Positions 28,392-37,453 are shown, counted from the stretch's first letter. The stretch is 64,000 nt of DNA from Vibrio mediterranei (GCF_900088415.1 NZ_FLLQ01000008.1:178208-242207), one strand, 5' to 3'. Numbers and translations: made by a program. Notes: generated by a model not told the origin, from the sequence alone.

Positions 28392-29159
28392 TTAAGAATC
28401 ACTATCTTGTTGAATTCGTCTTAAAGAGCGCTCACGTCGAGACTCCTCTCTAGTCAAATCCAACAATGTTTCTTCGATATAAGCTAAGTGTGAATGAGAC
28501 ATTTCACGTGCCTTTTCAGGCTTTCCAGAAACAATCGCTTCCACGATATTAGCTCGGTGTTTACTGACTTTCTCCACCACTTCACTTCGGCGGTGCAATA
28601 ACTTTAAATTCTGTAAAACATTTTGCTCTAGCAGTGGTGCTAGGCTTCGCACGATATGAAGCAAAACAACATTGTGTGCAGCTTCAGTTAACGCAACAAG
28701 AAAAGCCATGACCGCAGCAGCTTCTGCTTCGATGTCATCGGTTTCTTGTACTTTACGAATGGTGCCTAAGCAATTTTCAATTTGAGCAAAATCTTCATCG
28801 GTACCACGCAATGCTGCGAAATAAGCAGAAATCCCTTCCATAGCATGACGTGCTTCGAGCAAGTCAAGCTGCGTTTCATTATGGGAAGATAGAAGGTCTA
28901 GCAACGGATCCGAGAAACTTTTCCAAATATTTTCGCTCACAAACGTACCTCCACCTTGGCGGCGGGTAAGTAGTTTCTTCGCTTCTAAGCGCTGAATCGC
29001 TTCTCGAATAGAAGGTCGAGAAACATCAAACTGTTTAGCCAGCTCTCGTTCAGGTGGAAGCTGTTGACCTGCTGAAAGTGTCCCTTCAACAATCAAGCGT
29101 TCCAATTCCTGTTCAATCACATCAGAAAGTTTCGGCTGACGAATCCTTTGATAAGCCAT
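28392..29159 (-). CDS. pdhR: Pyruvate-responsive repressor PdhR (GntR/FadR family)
   Basis: PdhR represses its own operon; in E. coli pyruvate binding releases it from DNA. The 255 residues comprise a GntR winged helix at the N-terminus (LPPERELAKQFDVSRPSIREAIQRLEAKKLL, about 38-68) and a C-terminal all-helical FCD effector domain. The gene starts about 30 bases from a near-perfect PdhR operator, so autoregulation is well supported. It heads the operon pdhR-aceE-aceF. Confidence 0.96.
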   Translation of the reverse strand: MAYQRIRQPKLSDVIEQELERLIVEGTLSAGQQLPPERELAKQFDVSRPSIREAIQRLEAKKLLTRRQGGGTFVSENIWKSFSDPLLDLLSSHNETQLDLLEARHAMEGISAYFAALRGTDEDFAQIENCLGTIRKVQETDDIEAEAAAVMAFLVALTEAAHNVVLLHIVRSLAPLLEQNVLQNLKLLHRRSEVVEKVSKHRANIVEAIVSGKPEKAREMSHSHLAYIEETLLDLTREESRRERSLRRIQQDSDS

Positions 29160-29188
29160 ATTTATTATTCTACTTTTCTTTCGAAGTT

Positions 29189-29206
29189 AATTGGTATTAC
29201 CAATTT
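29189..29206 (-). promoter_or_regulatory. PdhR operator upstream of pdhR
   Basis: AATTGGTATTACCAATTT is a nearly perfect palindrome matching the PdhR consensus ATTGGTnnnACCAAT known from E. coli. It lies 30 bases before the pdhR ATG, in the expected promoter-blocking position. Confidence 0.85.
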
Positions 29207-29257
29207 CAAATTGGCGTAAAAATTAACACATTTAAAACACCGATGTCTAGTGAAAAA

Positions 29258-29271
29258 TTGATTCAAATCAT
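29258..29271. promoter_or_regulatory. FNR-like box upstream of pdhR
   Basis: TTGATTCAAATCAT matches the FNR consensus TTGAT-N4-ATCAA at nine of ten positions. Oxygen control of the pdh promoter is known in E. coli, so anaerobic repression here is plausible. Confidence 0.55.
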
Positions 29272-29329
29272 AGAACCGGCCTTGCATTAACCATTCTGAA
29301 ACATTTATAGATTAAAACATCAACACTCA

Positions 29330-29340
29330 TGGTCAGACCA
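29330..29340. promoter_or_regulatory. Second PdhR-like site
   Basis: TGGTCAGACCA keeps the palindromic TGGTnnnACCA core of the PdhR site, about 140 bases upstream of the first operator. Two sites could allow looping or a second promoter. Confidence 0.5.
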
Positions 29341-29455
29341 ATTACATACAAGAAACTTATCGGGCAAATTTCGTGCTATAAAAACACTTATAAATCAACA
29401 ACAAAGGAATCGTTTTGTCGGACAAGGAAACTTGACCAATATCAATAAAGAAAGG

Positions 29456-29477
29456 AATAACCCAAGGCCGGGTTATT
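29456..29477 (-). terminator. Possible ampD terminator
   Basis: AATAACCC and GGGTTATT form an 8-bp stem around a 6-base loop, followed on the minus strand by CCTTTCTTTATT. The U-tract is interrupted, so efficiency is uncertain. The rest of the 385-base gap between ampD and pdhR holds the pdhR control sites and no gene. Confidence 0.45.
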
Positions 29478-29544
29478 AATAATTTGAATAACAAAATAAA
29501 TCTGCAGCAAAACCCAACCGCTCAGTAATTGAACAATGGCTTTT

Positions 29545-30144
29545 TTATGACAATGATTTTCTAAATCGAGCCCAGTCAAAAACAAGACCGGGATCACTCT
29601 TTCTCAGCGGGGCAATATATTGATGCCCAGTGATACGTGGTTGAGTAATTAATGGATACGATTGAATCAAGGCACTACTTAGGCGCTGCAGACTGAGGTA
29701 CTGTTCATCGGTGTAAGCCACATAGTCCGACCCTTCAAGCTCAATACCGATCGAGTAATCATTGCACTTCTCTCGGCCAGCAAAACTCGATACTCCTGCG
29801 TGCCAGGCTCGAGCAAGAAATGGCACAAACTGGACCACTTCTCCATCACGTCGGATCAAACAGTGCGCAGATACTCGCATGTTCTCAATCACTTTGAAGA
29901 AAGGGTGAATTGACGAGTCGAGCTTGCCTAGGAAAAAGTCTTCGATGTAAGAGCCACCAAACTGGCCTGGCGGTAAGCTGATGTTATGAATAACCAGTAG
30001 TGATATATCACTAGTGTCTGTTCGGACATCATAGTGAGGAGATGGGACAATTCGCGCATGACAATACCACCCTTGAGCATCAATAAGCTCCAAGCTTTGT
30101 TTACCTTCATTTGTATTGCTACTGCGCATACATCTAGACTCCAT
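29545..30144 (-). CDS. ampD: 1,6-anhydro-N-acetylmuramyl-L-alanine amidase AmpD
   Basis: AmpD is a cytoplasmic zinc amidase in peptidoglycan recycling. It removes the peptide from anhydroMurNAc-peptides, and its loss often induces AmpC beta-lactamases through AmpR. The 199 residues belong to the Amidase_2 family with zinc ligands His53, His174 and Asp184 and a conserved Glu near 135 (SIGIELEG). A start five residues later (MRSSNT) is also possible; both have moderate ribosome sites. It is divergent from nadC, as in E. coli, but no ampE follows it here. Confidence 0.93.
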   Translation of the reverse strand: MESRCMRSSNTNEGKQSLELIDAQGWYCHARIVPSPHYDVRTDTSDISLLVIHNISLPPGQFGGSYIEDFFLGKLDSSIHPFFKVIENMRVSAHCLIRRDGEVVQFVPFLARAWHAGVSSFAGREKCNDYSIGIELEGSDYVAYTDEQYLSLQRLSSALIQSYPLITQPRITGHQYIAPLRKSDPGLVFDWARFRKSLS

Positions 30145-30264
30145 CTACCTCTATGTCGTTATGATTTTATCCGACAACAAAGAAAATGCGAGAATTGATG
30201 CTGAAATTCCGCACAAGCAAGAGTATCATGCGCACTTTGTTACCCCACAAAGACAGTTTTAGCG

Positions 30265-31155
30265 ATGAAGAACACACATAACAGTCAAGAACGCCTCGAA
30301 TATCTTAAGCAGCAACTACCAGCAGAAATCTCTCGTGCCGTGGCAGATACACTACGCGAAGACCTCGGTGGTACACTAGATGCCACAGCTGATATCACTG
30401 CAAGTTTAATTCCGGCTGAGACTCAGAATGTTGCAACGATTATTACTCGTGAGCACGGTGTGTTCTGTGGCCAAATGTGGGCTGATGAAGTCTTTAAGCA
30501 ACTTGGTGGTGAAGTCGTCATTGAATGGCATGTCCAAGATGGTGATAAGGTGGAACCGAATCAAGTGCTTTGCACACTAACAGGCCCTGCGAGAGTCTTG
30601 CTTACCGGCGAACGTAACGCTATGAACTTCATCCAAACTCTGTCTGGCTGCGCCAGCGTGGTTGCGCAGTACGCTGAGAAAATTGCGCATACCGAGTGCC
30701 GACTGTTAGATACACGTAAAACCATTCCTGGCCTGCGCAGTGCGTTGAAGTATGCTGTCGCTTGTGGTGGTGGCTTTAATCACCGCATTGGCGTATTTGA
30801 CGCTTACTTAATTAAAGAAAACCACATCATTGCCTGTGGTGGTATCACTAAAGCTATTGAAACTGCGAAACAGCTTAATCCAGGCAAACCAGTTGAGGTC
30901 GAAACGGAATCTCTAGAAGAGCTGCAACAAGCCATCGATGCAGGAGCGGATATCATTATGCTCGATAACTTCAGCACCGACATGATGCGCAAGGCGGTTG
31001 AGATTAACGCTGGCCGTGCTGCTTTAGAAAACTCAGGAAATGTCACTATGGACACCATCGCTGAGTTTGCGGAAACTGGCGTTGATTATATTTCTGTGGG
31101 TGCTTTGACCAAGCACTTGAAAGCAATGGACTTGTCGATGAGATTTAAAGACTAG
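30265..31155 (+). CDS. nadC: Quinolinate phosphoribosyltransferase (decarboxylating)
   Basis: NadC converts quinolinate and PRPP to nicotinate mononucleotide, the first pyridine nucleotide of de novo NAD synthesis. The 296 residues show the family motifs LREDLGGTLDATADIT at the N-terminus, RLLDTRKTIPGLR, VACGGGFNHRIGVFDAYLIKENH, and VEVETESLEE in the type II PRTase barrel. It is monocistronic, with its own terminator, and lies just before the pil operon. Confidence 0.96.
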   Translation: MKNTHNSQERLEYLKQQLPAEISRAVADTLREDLGGTLDATADITASLIPAETQNVATIITREHGVFCGQMWADEVFKQLGGEVVIEWHVQDGDKVEPNQVLCTLTGPARVLLTGERNAMNFIQTLSGCASVVAQYAEKIAHTECRLLDTRKTIPGLRSALKYAVACGGGFNHRIGVFDAYLIKENHIIACGGITKAIETAKQLNPGKPVEVETESLEELQQAIDAGADIIMLDNFSTDMMRKAVEINAGRAALENSGNVTMDTIAEFAETGVDYISVGALTKHLKAMDLSMRFKD

Positions 31156-31182
31156 TCTATTTATCAATAAGAGAATCTTACT

Positions 31183-31214
31183 AAAGCGAAGCCTATTTGA
31201 GCTTCGCTTTTTTA
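31183..31214 (+). terminator. Terminator after nadC
   Basis: AAAGCGAAGC and GCTTCGCTTT form a 10-bp stem around an 8-base loop, followed by TTTT, 27 bases after the nadC stop. Confidence 0.9.
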
Positions 31215-31396
31215 TTTCCAGAATTACGCTATCCAGAGTTCTAAACCCGAAATAGCCACTTGCTCCGCAACACCAATCTCATTTTTTGCAAGTCTGCTTT
31301 TAATTATCCACGCCTCCTCGTAAGCGCTTATCTAGTCGCTTCAACGTCAGCGGTGATGCCTTTACTGTTCAAGCTTTATGTCTCTGAGGAATCACT

Positions 31397-31876
31397 ATGC
31401 ACCAAGGAATTAACCAAAAAGGGTTTACCTTAATCGAACTGATGATTGTGGTTGCCGTTATCGGTGTACTTGCCGCTGTCGCTCTACCGCAATATCAAAA
31501 ATACATTGGAAAAAGTGAGGCAGCCTCTGCTTTAGCGACCTTATCGGGGCTTCGCACCAATATCGAAGCGTACACTCTTGAGCAAGGAAGCTTTCCTGAT
31601 ACCGAAACTACACCAGCCTTAAAAACCCGATTAGGTTTCCCCAACGCAATTATTGAAGCCATTGAAGCCGAGGCTGGAGTCAGCAGTGCAGGCAATATCA
31701 TTTTGTCATTTGATCAAGTCCCCAACGCAGGTCCTTCGGTTAGTAATTATAAATTGGCATTAGCACGAAATGCTCAAGGCGGATGGGCATGTATTAGTAC
31801 TGCCACGGAAGAATCCGGAGTATTACCAAAGGGCTGTCAATATTCCGAAAGCGTCTCAGTAACGGTACCTGAATGA
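31397..31876 (+). CDS. pilA: Type IV major pilin PilA
   Basis: PilA is the structural subunit of the type IVa pilus, which in vibrios binds chitin and surfaces and pulls in DNA during natural transformation. The 159 residues have a short leader MHQGINQKG, cleaved by PilD before Phe10, then FTLIELMIVVAVIGVLAA with the essential Glu14 (+5). A C-terminal disulfide loop is formed by Cys132 and Cys147. The start has a TGAGGA ribosome site. The 180 bases upstream after the nadC terminator hold the promoter; no clear CRP or TfoX site was recognised. The C-terminal two thirds are expected to be strain-variable. Confidence 0.95.
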   Translation: MHQGINQKGFTLIELMIVVAVIGVLAAVALPQYQKYIGKSEAASALATLSGLRTNIEAYTLEQGSFPDTETTPALKTRLGFPNAIIEAIEAEAGVSSAGNIILSFDQVPNAGPSVSNYKLALARNAQGGWACISTATEESGVLPKGCQYSESVSVTVPE

Positions 31877-33567
31877 TCCCATCCACTCTCCCATCTATTT
31901 TAAGACAGGCTAACGCCATCAATGAAACGCAAGAAACTGCGTTATATGACCTGTCCATGTTATCTGGTTGCTCCGTTCCAGAAGGAGCAACTGAGCTCAA
32001 CCTTTGTCAGGCTCAAGAGCTTGTTGCTGTTCTAGCCGACGTTTTTGGACTCCCAATAGTATCGATAAAGGACAACGACTATGCGAGTTTGTGCCAACAA
32101 CTCGGTTTACGGGACGTCATAACTCAATACCAAGCCTTACCTATTTCACTGCGCGACAACGTTCTAACCGTTGCAGTCAGCGATCCCACCCCCTCGCAGT
32201 TAGAAAGTGATTTTAAGTTTGCCTCAGGATTACAAATCGAACTGAGCTTGGCTAACCATCAAGACATAAACGCCGCAATACGCAAAATTTATGGAGAGGG
32301 TCAAGAGCAATGGAACCAACAGACTAAGGAACTCACCTCTCACGAACTGGCAAACTTAGTACAAGTGAATGAGAGTGAACTTGAGCATTACGATGAGCTA
32401 ATGCTGGATGACTCGCCTGTCAGCCGTTTCATTCACCAAATCCTATTAGAAGCTGTCAGCAAGAAAGCGTCCGATATTCATTTTGAGCCATACGAACACC
32501 AGTATCGAATTCGACTTCGCTGTGATGGTATTCTTATTGAGGCACATCAGCCATCGATACAATTAAGCCGCAGACTATCCGCTCGCCTTAAGATTCTCGC
32601 TAAACTAGATATTGCTGAACGCCGTCTTCCTCAAGATGGTCGAATCAAACTCAAACTATCACCACACTCCGCCACGGATATCCGGGTATCAACCCTGCCA
32701 ACTATGTGGGGAGAAAAGGTAGTTTTGAGAATTCTCGACCTAAACTCTGCCCATTTGGATATCGGCCAATTAGGGTATAACGACACTCAACAAGGCCTAT
32801 ACTTGCAAGCGTTGCACAAGCCCCAAGGAATGGTGTTAATGACCGGGCCTACCGGAAGTGGCAAAACCGTCTCCCTCTATGCGGGACTCAAACGTCTTAA
32901 TACCCCAGAGCGAAATATCTCTACTGCCGAAGACCCGATTGAAATACATCTAGATGGGATAAACCAAGTTCAAGTTAACCCTAAGATAGGCTTTGGTTTT
33001 TCTACAGCCTTACGCACTTTTTTACGCCAAGATCCGGATGTGGTTATGGTGGGAGAAATACGAGATCTCGACACAGCGGAGATTGCGGTTAAGGCGGCTC
33101 AAACAGGGCATCTAGTTCTGTCAACTTTGCACACTAATTCCGCACTTGAGACCATCACACGGCTACAAAATATGGGAATAGAGAGCTTCAACCTCGTGTC
33201 TTCACTTTCGCTAATTATCGCGCAGCGGCTCGCTCGCCGTTTGTGCTCTTTATGTAAGCGCCCAGATCACCTCCCTAAAGATCTGCTCCGCAGTCTCGAT
33301 ATATCCTCCAGCCAAAAGATTTACAGAGCCAATGATGTTGGTTGTAGCAAATGTAATAGAGGTTATTCGGGTCGTATCGGTATTTACGAAGTGCTGGTTT
33401 TTTCCAACGAGTTAAGCGCTGCCGTTCTTCAGAAAGCCAGTATTCAAGATCTTGAAGTCATCGCTGTGTCACAAGGAATGATGACACTTAAACAAGCGGG
33501 GCTTGAAAAACTCACACTTGGACTGACAAGCTACCAAGAACTACAGCGTGTCCTTTATTTCGAATGA
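31873..33567 (+). CDS. pilB: Type IV pilus extension ATPase PilB
   Basis: PilB is the hexameric ATPase that drives pilus polymerisation. The 564 residues comprise an N-terminal T2SSE/MshEN-like domain, a linker, and a GspE-type ATPase core with Walker A GPTGSGKT (325-332) and Walker B VVMVGEIRD (about 390-398). A zinc tetracysteine (Cys458, Cys461, Cys491, Cys494) follows. The start overlaps the pilA stop by four bases (ATGA), so translation is coupled, although pilin must be made in large excess. Confidence 0.96.
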   Translation: MIPSTLPSILRQANAINETQETALYDLSMLSGCSVPEGATELNLCQAQELVAVLADVFGLPIVSIKDNDYASLCQQLGLRDVITQYQALPISLRDNVLTVAVSDPTPSQLESDFKFASGLQIELSLANHQDINAAIRKIYGEGQEQWNQQTKELTSHELANLVQVNESELEHYDELMLDDSPVSRFIHQILLEAVSKKASDIHFEPYEHQYRIRLRCDGILIEAHQPSIQLSRRLSARLKILAKLDIAERRLPQDGRIKLKLSPHSATDIRVSTLPTMWGEKVVLRILDLNSAHLDIGQLGYNDTQQGLYLQALHKPQGMVLMTGPTGSGKTVSLYAGLKRLNTPERNISTAEDPIEIHLDGINQVQVNPKIGFGFSTALRTFLRQDPDVVMVGEIRDLDTAEIAVKAAQTGHLVLSTLHTNSALETITRLQNMGIESFNLVSSLSLIIAQRLARRLCSLCKRPDHLPKDLLRSLDISSSQKIYRANDVGCSKCNRGYSGRIGIYEVLVFSNELSAAVLQKASIQDLEVIAVSQGMMTLKQAGLEKLTLGLTSYQELQRVLYFE

Positions 33568-33577
33568 GAATGCCCCT

Positions 33578-34804
33578 ATGCCTAACCCGCTTCCTATGCC
33601 ATTAAGAAAGTTCCGCTGGAGAGGTGTTGATCGATCTGGCGCAAAAGCCAAGGGGCAAATCCTTGCTTTAACCGAAATGGAGGTCAGAAATCAATTAGGT
33701 CGGCAGCAAATCCATATCAGAAAAATTTCTCGCCATCGCATTTCGTTTTGGACCAGATTAACCCACAAGATTTCACGCAAAGACATCACTCTATTCACTA
33801 GGCAATTGGCTACTTTGCTGACGACAAGAGTTCCTCTTGTTCAAGCCCTTAAGCTTATCTCTGAAAGCCACTCCAAAGCCGAAATGAAATCGGTCCTTAA
33901 TCAGGTCGCTAGCCGAGTGGAGAGTGGCGTCCCTATCGCTCAAGCGCTACAAGCACTAAGTACACATTTTGACCGCTTCTATATCGATATGATTGCGACG
34001 GGCGAATCGTCCGGAAACATTGCGGTGACGTTAGATAGGTTAGCAACATATCGTGAAAAACATGATGCTCTGCAGTCTAAGGTCGTTAAAGCCATGATAT
34101 ATCCAAGTATGGTGCTGATAGTTTCTTGTGCCGTAACCTATTTGATGCTCACGAGTGTGATTCCTGAATTTGAATCGATGTTTAAAGGGTTCAATGCCAA
34201 TTTACCTTGGTTCACATCCGAGGTGCTGGAGCTATCAAACTGGAGCCAATCATACGGACTGGTTAGCGTTGCTTCTCTAGGTTTATTGATTGCTAGCATT
34301 AAGTTTATTAGCCTTAAAAATGCTACTGCCGAATTATATATAAGTAAATTAGCCATCAAACTGCCCGTTGTTGGCGACATCATTACCAAAGCAACCATTG
34401 CCAAATTTAGCCGAACATTAGCGACCAGTTTTAGTTCTGGAATACCGATACTCACAGGCATACAAGCGAGCGCAAGAACAACAGAGAACGCTTACTTTCA
34501 ACAAGCTATTTTTTCTATACACACTCATGTCGTAGCGGGCGTACCTGTTCATTTAGCAATGCGAAACAGTCTCGCTTTCCCTGAGATGGTGCTGCAAATG
34601 GTCATGATAGGTGAAGAAACTGGCAAGTTAGATGAAATGCTCAATAAGATCGCTAGCATCTATGAGGCGGATGTCGATAACATCGTAAACAACTTAGGAA
34701 CAATCATCGAACCTTTGGTTATTGTCTTCCTTGGCACAATAATTGGCGGGTTAGTGATTGCAATGTACTTACCTATCTTTAACTTAATGTCGGTAATAGG
34801 CTAA
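33578..34804 (+). CDS. pilC: Type IV pilus inner-membrane platform protein PilC
   Basis: PilC is the polytopic platform that couples PilB and PilT motors to pilin insertion. The 408 residues carry two GspF-type cytoplasmic domains (first one RQLATLLTTRVPLVQALKLI; second SRTLATSFSSGIPILTGIQ) and three membrane segments, the last at the C-terminus. A GTG at 33548 inside pilB would add ten residues. I chose the ATG at 33578, 10 bases after pilB, which gives the usual family length. Confidence 0.95.
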   Translation: MPNPLPMPLRKFRWRGVDRSGAKAKGQILALTEMEVRNQLGRQQIHIRKISRHRISFWTRLTHKISRKDITLFTRQLATLLTTRVPLVQALKLISESHSKAEMKSVLNQVASRVESGVPIAQALQALSTHFDRFYIDMIATGESSGNIAVTLDRLATYREKHDALQSKVVKAMIYPSMVLIVSCAVTYLMLTSVIPEFESMFKGFNANLPWFTSEVLELSNWSQSYGLVSVASLGLLIASIKFISLKNATAELYISKLAIKLPVVGDIITKATIAKFSRTLATSFSSGIPILTGIQASARTTENAYFQQAIFSIHTHVVAGVPVHLAMRNSLAFPEMVLQMVMIGEETGKLDEMLNKIASIYEADVDNIVNNLGTIIEPLVIVFLGTIIGGLVIAMYLPIFNLMSVIG

Positions 34805-34846
34805 CATAGGCAATAACTCACTGATTTTACGGTTTCATACTCAAGA

Positions 34847-35716
34847 ATGGACGCATTTTCTTATTATCCTTGGCTCTTCCCTGCTTTTGCGGCTCTCTTC
34901 GGCTTGATCGTTGGCAGTTTTTTGAATGTCGTCATTTATCGATTACCGATAATGATGGAGCGTGGTTGGCGCGAAGAATGTGCCGAAGCCTTTCCTGAGT
35001 ACAAAATTGCCCCTCCAGAAGATAAATTTAACCTTAGCGTGCCGCGCTCGGCATGCCCTAAATGCCATACACCGATTCGAATTATCGATAATATTCCTGT
35101 ACTCAGCTGGTTGTTACTTAAGGGCAAGTGTCATCATTGCAGTCATAAAATCAGTGCTCGTTACCCACTTATTGAGCTCCTGACGGCAGCCATGTGTGCA
35201 ACCGTAGCGTGGCAACTTGGGTATAGTGAATATAGCTTAGCGTTAATCGTCTTTACCTTCGTGCTTATCGGTGCCACTTTTATTGACTTCGATACCATGC
35301 TGTTGCCAGACCAGCTTACCTTACCTCTGATGTGGTTAGGCATTGCACTAGCATTATTAGGCATCTCTCCAATTTCGTTGACGGATTCTGTAATTGGTGC
35401 CATGGCTGGCTACCTCTGCTTATGGTCCATTTTCTGGCTGTTTAAACTACTAACAGGTAAAGAGGGTATGGGCTACGGTGACTTTAAGTTGCTGGCAGCT
35501 CTCGGAGCATGGTTAGGCTGGCAACACTTGCCTCTGATCGTCTTAATGTCATCCGTTGTCGGGGTTTTATTTGGTCTCGTTCAATTGCGAATGCAAAAGA
35601 AAGGGATTGATGTTGCATTTCCTTTCGGCCCTTATCTCGCTATTGCCGGTTGGATTAGCGCATTGTGGGGCGAGCAGCTTATTCAATACTACCTCAAGTC
35701 GTATATAGGGATGTAA
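34847..35716 (+). CDS. pilD: Prepilin peptidase/methyltransferase PilD
   Basis: PilD is the membrane aspartyl protease that cleaves and N-methylates type IV pilins and type II secretion pseudopilins. The 289 residues show a cytoplasmic zinc loop with Cys70, Cys73, Cys95 and Cys98, and the catalytic aspartates Asp147 (FIDFD) and Asp212 (GMGYGDF). About eight membrane segments are present. A shared PilD in vibrios also matures MSHA pilins and the T2SS, so its role exceeds this operon. It ends 2 bases before coaE. Confidence 0.96.
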   Translation: MDAFSYYPWLFPAFAALFGLIVGSFLNVVIYRLPIMMERGWREECAEAFPEYKIAPPEDKFNLSVPRSACPKCHTPIRIIDNIPVLSWLLLKGKCHHCSHKISARYPLIELLTAAMCATVAWQLGYSEYSLALIVFTFVLIGATFIDFDTMLLPDQLTLPLMWLGIALALLGISPISLTDSVIGAMAGYLCLWSIFWLFKLLTGKEGMGYGDFKLLAALGAWLGWQHLPLIVLMSSVVGVLFGLVQLRMQKKGIDVAFPFGPYLAIAGWISALWGEQLIQYYLKSYIGM

Positions 35717-35718
35717 CC

Positions 35719-36327
35719 ATGGGATTTGTTATTGGGCTTACCGGCGGTATTGCCAGCGGAAAAACCACCGTTGCCAACCTTTTTCACGATAACTTCGCCA
35801 TTGATGTGGTCGATGCAGACCTTGTTGCTCGAGAAGTTGTAGAAGTAGGTTCGGCAGGTCTTGACGCTTTAACGCAACACTTTGGTGTTGCGATCCTCCA
35901 AGCAGATGGTTCTCTTAATCGCAGCGCACTTCGGGAGCGTATTTTTGCTAATGAGGACGAAAAACTTTGGGTAAATAACTTACTGCACCCGATGATCAGA
36001 GGGCGCATGCAATCACAACTGGATGCATCCACCAGCCCTTATACCCTATTCGTAGTTCCACTTCTCATCGAGAATGGGCTGCAAACTATGGCTGACCGTG
36101 TTTTAGTTGTAGATGTCTGTGAAGAAACACAAATTTACCGAACAATGACACGTGATGGGGTGCCTGAGTCACAAGTGCGTTCTATACTCAAATCACAAGT
36201 AGACCGAGAAACTCGTTTATTGCATGCTGACGATGTGATTGATAATAATACTGATAACGCTCAACTTTTGTCCCAAGTCACAGAATTACACCAAAAGTAC
36301 CTAGCATTATGCGAACAAAATCGGTGA
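35719..36327 (+). CDS. coaE: Dephospho-CoA kinase
   Basis: CoaE performs the last step of coenzyme A synthesis, phosphorylating the 3'-OH of dephospho-CoA. The 202 residues begin with the P-loop GGIASGKT (9-16), followed by DVVDADLVAREVV and the lid region near VPESQVRSILKSQ. The frame is open upstream into pilD, but the ATG at 35719 is the one matching the family N-terminus. An essential housekeeping gene placed 2 bases after pilD implies that it is not dependent only on pilus-regulated transcription. Confidence 0.95.
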   Translation: MGFVIGLTGGIASGKTTVANLFHDNFAIDVVDADLVAREVVEVGSAGLDALTQHFGVAILQADGSLNRSALRERIFANEDEKLWVNNLLHPMIRGRMQSQLDASTSPYTLFVVPLLIENGLQTMADRVLVVDVCEETQIYRTMTRDGVPESQVRSILKSQVDRETRLLHADDVIDNNTDNAQLLSQVTELHQKYLALCEQNR

Positions 36328-36358
36328 AAATAGCAGGGAAGCGTTTAAAGGCTAGCAG

Positions 36359-37099
36359 ATGATCACAAATAGATTCGAACACCCTCTTAATGAAAAAACA
36401 AGAATGTACCTAAGAGTTGAATCTCTATTGAGACAGCTTCAGCACTCCTCGTCTTTTTCAGATAATTATCAGTATCAAATTTTCTTCAAATCACTGTTTG
36501 ATTTACTGGAGATCTTTGAACAAATCCAGCTCAAAAGCGAACTTGCTAAAGATCTTGAGAAACAACGCCAAACTTATCGTGCATGGCTTAATGTCGATGA
36601 CGTCGATCAGGAAATGCTAGGCTCGATCTTAAGGGATCTAGATGGTGTACATAAAGACTTGATGATGGCCGAACGATTCGGTCAATCCCTGAAAGAAGAT
36701 CGCTTCCTCAGCGCAATCCGCCAACGATTTGGACTGCCGGGTGGTTCATGCTGTTTCGATCTTCCGTCATTGCATTACTGGTTACATCTGCCGATTGAAA
36801 AACGTATGCATGATGCTGAAGCTTGGTTAGCGTCAGTCAAACCACTTATGAATGCCCTTCAGTTATGGCTGAAGCTTACTCGTGAGACTGGTCGCTTTAA
36901 GAAACAAATTGCCCGCTCTGGGTTTTATCAAAGTGACGCTGAAGAAGCCAATATCCTTCGTCTAACCATTCCGATGGATTATGGTGTCTACCCAATGATT
37001 TCAGGGCACAAAAACCGCTTTGCAGTGAAGTTTATTGCCTTTGAATCAGGTCAAGCCTACCCTAATGATATTGAATTTGAATTAGCTGTTTGCAGCTGA
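36359..37099 (+). CDS. zapD: Cell division protein ZapD
   Basis: ZapD (formerly YacF) binds and bundles FtsZ filaments to stabilise the division ring. The 246 residues match the family and are soluble and helical, with the recognisable N-terminus RFEHPLNEKTRMYLRVESLL and the C-terminal beta region with PMDYGVYPMISGHKNRFAVKF. It follows coaE by 31 bases and precedes yacG, a conserved triplet. Confidence 0.95.
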   Translation: MITNRFEHPLNEKTRMYLRVESLLRQLQHSSSFSDNYQYQIFFKSLFDLLEIFEQIQLKSELAKDLEKQRQTYRAWLNVDDVDQEMLGSILRDLDGVHKDLMMAERFGQSLKEDRFLSAIRQRFGLPGGSCCFDLPSLHYWLHLPIEKRMHDAEAWLASVKPLMNALQLWLKLTRETGRFKKQIARSGFYQSDAEEANILRLTIPMDYGVYPMISGHKNRFAVKFIAFESGQAYPNDIEFELAVCS

Positions 37100-37120
37100 A
37101 AGTAACACTCAGGAATCACT

Positions 37121-37315
37121 ATGAGTAAACCAACCGTTGTTCCATGCCCTCAATGTAAAGCTGAAGTTGTATGGAACGAAGACAGCCCTTTTCGCCCGTT
37201 TTGCTCAAAGCAGTGCCAAATGATTGATTTTGGTGAGTGGGCCGACGAAGAGAACACCATTCCTGGCGCACCAGATATGTCTGACAGCGATGGCTGGTCA
37301 GAAGATAATTACTAA
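37121..37315 (+). CDS. yacG: DNA gyrase inhibitor YacG (zinc protein)
   Basis: YacG is a 64-residue zinc-ribbon protein that binds GyrB and blocks DNA binding in E. coli. The four zinc ligands are Cys9, Cys12, Cys28 and Cys32 (CPQC...CSKQC). The acidic C-terminal tail (DMSDSDGWSED) is typical. It lies 21 bases after zapD, at the end of the pil-coaE-zapD run. Confidence 0.93.
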   Translation: MSKPTVVPCPQCKAEVVWNEDSPFRPFCSKQCQMIDFGEWADEENTIPGAPDMSDSDGWSEDNY

Positions 37316-37347
37316 CCCGGTCCAGCAGTTACCGTCCCGTATATCTC

Positions 37348-37373
37348 GTCATCCCTGCGTAGGCAGGGATCTT
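37348..37373. repeat. Palindromic intergenic element
   Basis: ATCCCTGC-GTAG-GCAGGGAT forms an 8-bp hairpin after yacG, preceded by CGTC. This type of short CATCCCTGC palindrome is commonly dispersed between genes in bacteria. Only one copy was noticed in the window. It may also serve as the yacG terminator, although there is no T-run. Confidence 0.5.
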
Positions 37374-37453
37374 ATCAAAGAGTATTGACCGAGCTTATAG
37401 CTAACAGCTCTAACCGGACACATAAGTAAAAGTGCTAATGTGTTAACTTCAAA

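Noticed and set aside
29054..29290. 78-codon plus-strand frame over the pdhR start
   Set aside because: It lies across pdhR and its operator, has no ribosome site and no recognisable motif.
31217..31396. CRP-S/TfoX competence site before pilA
   Set aside because: TTTTTGCAAG near 31279 recalls half of a CRP-S site, but the second half is absent.
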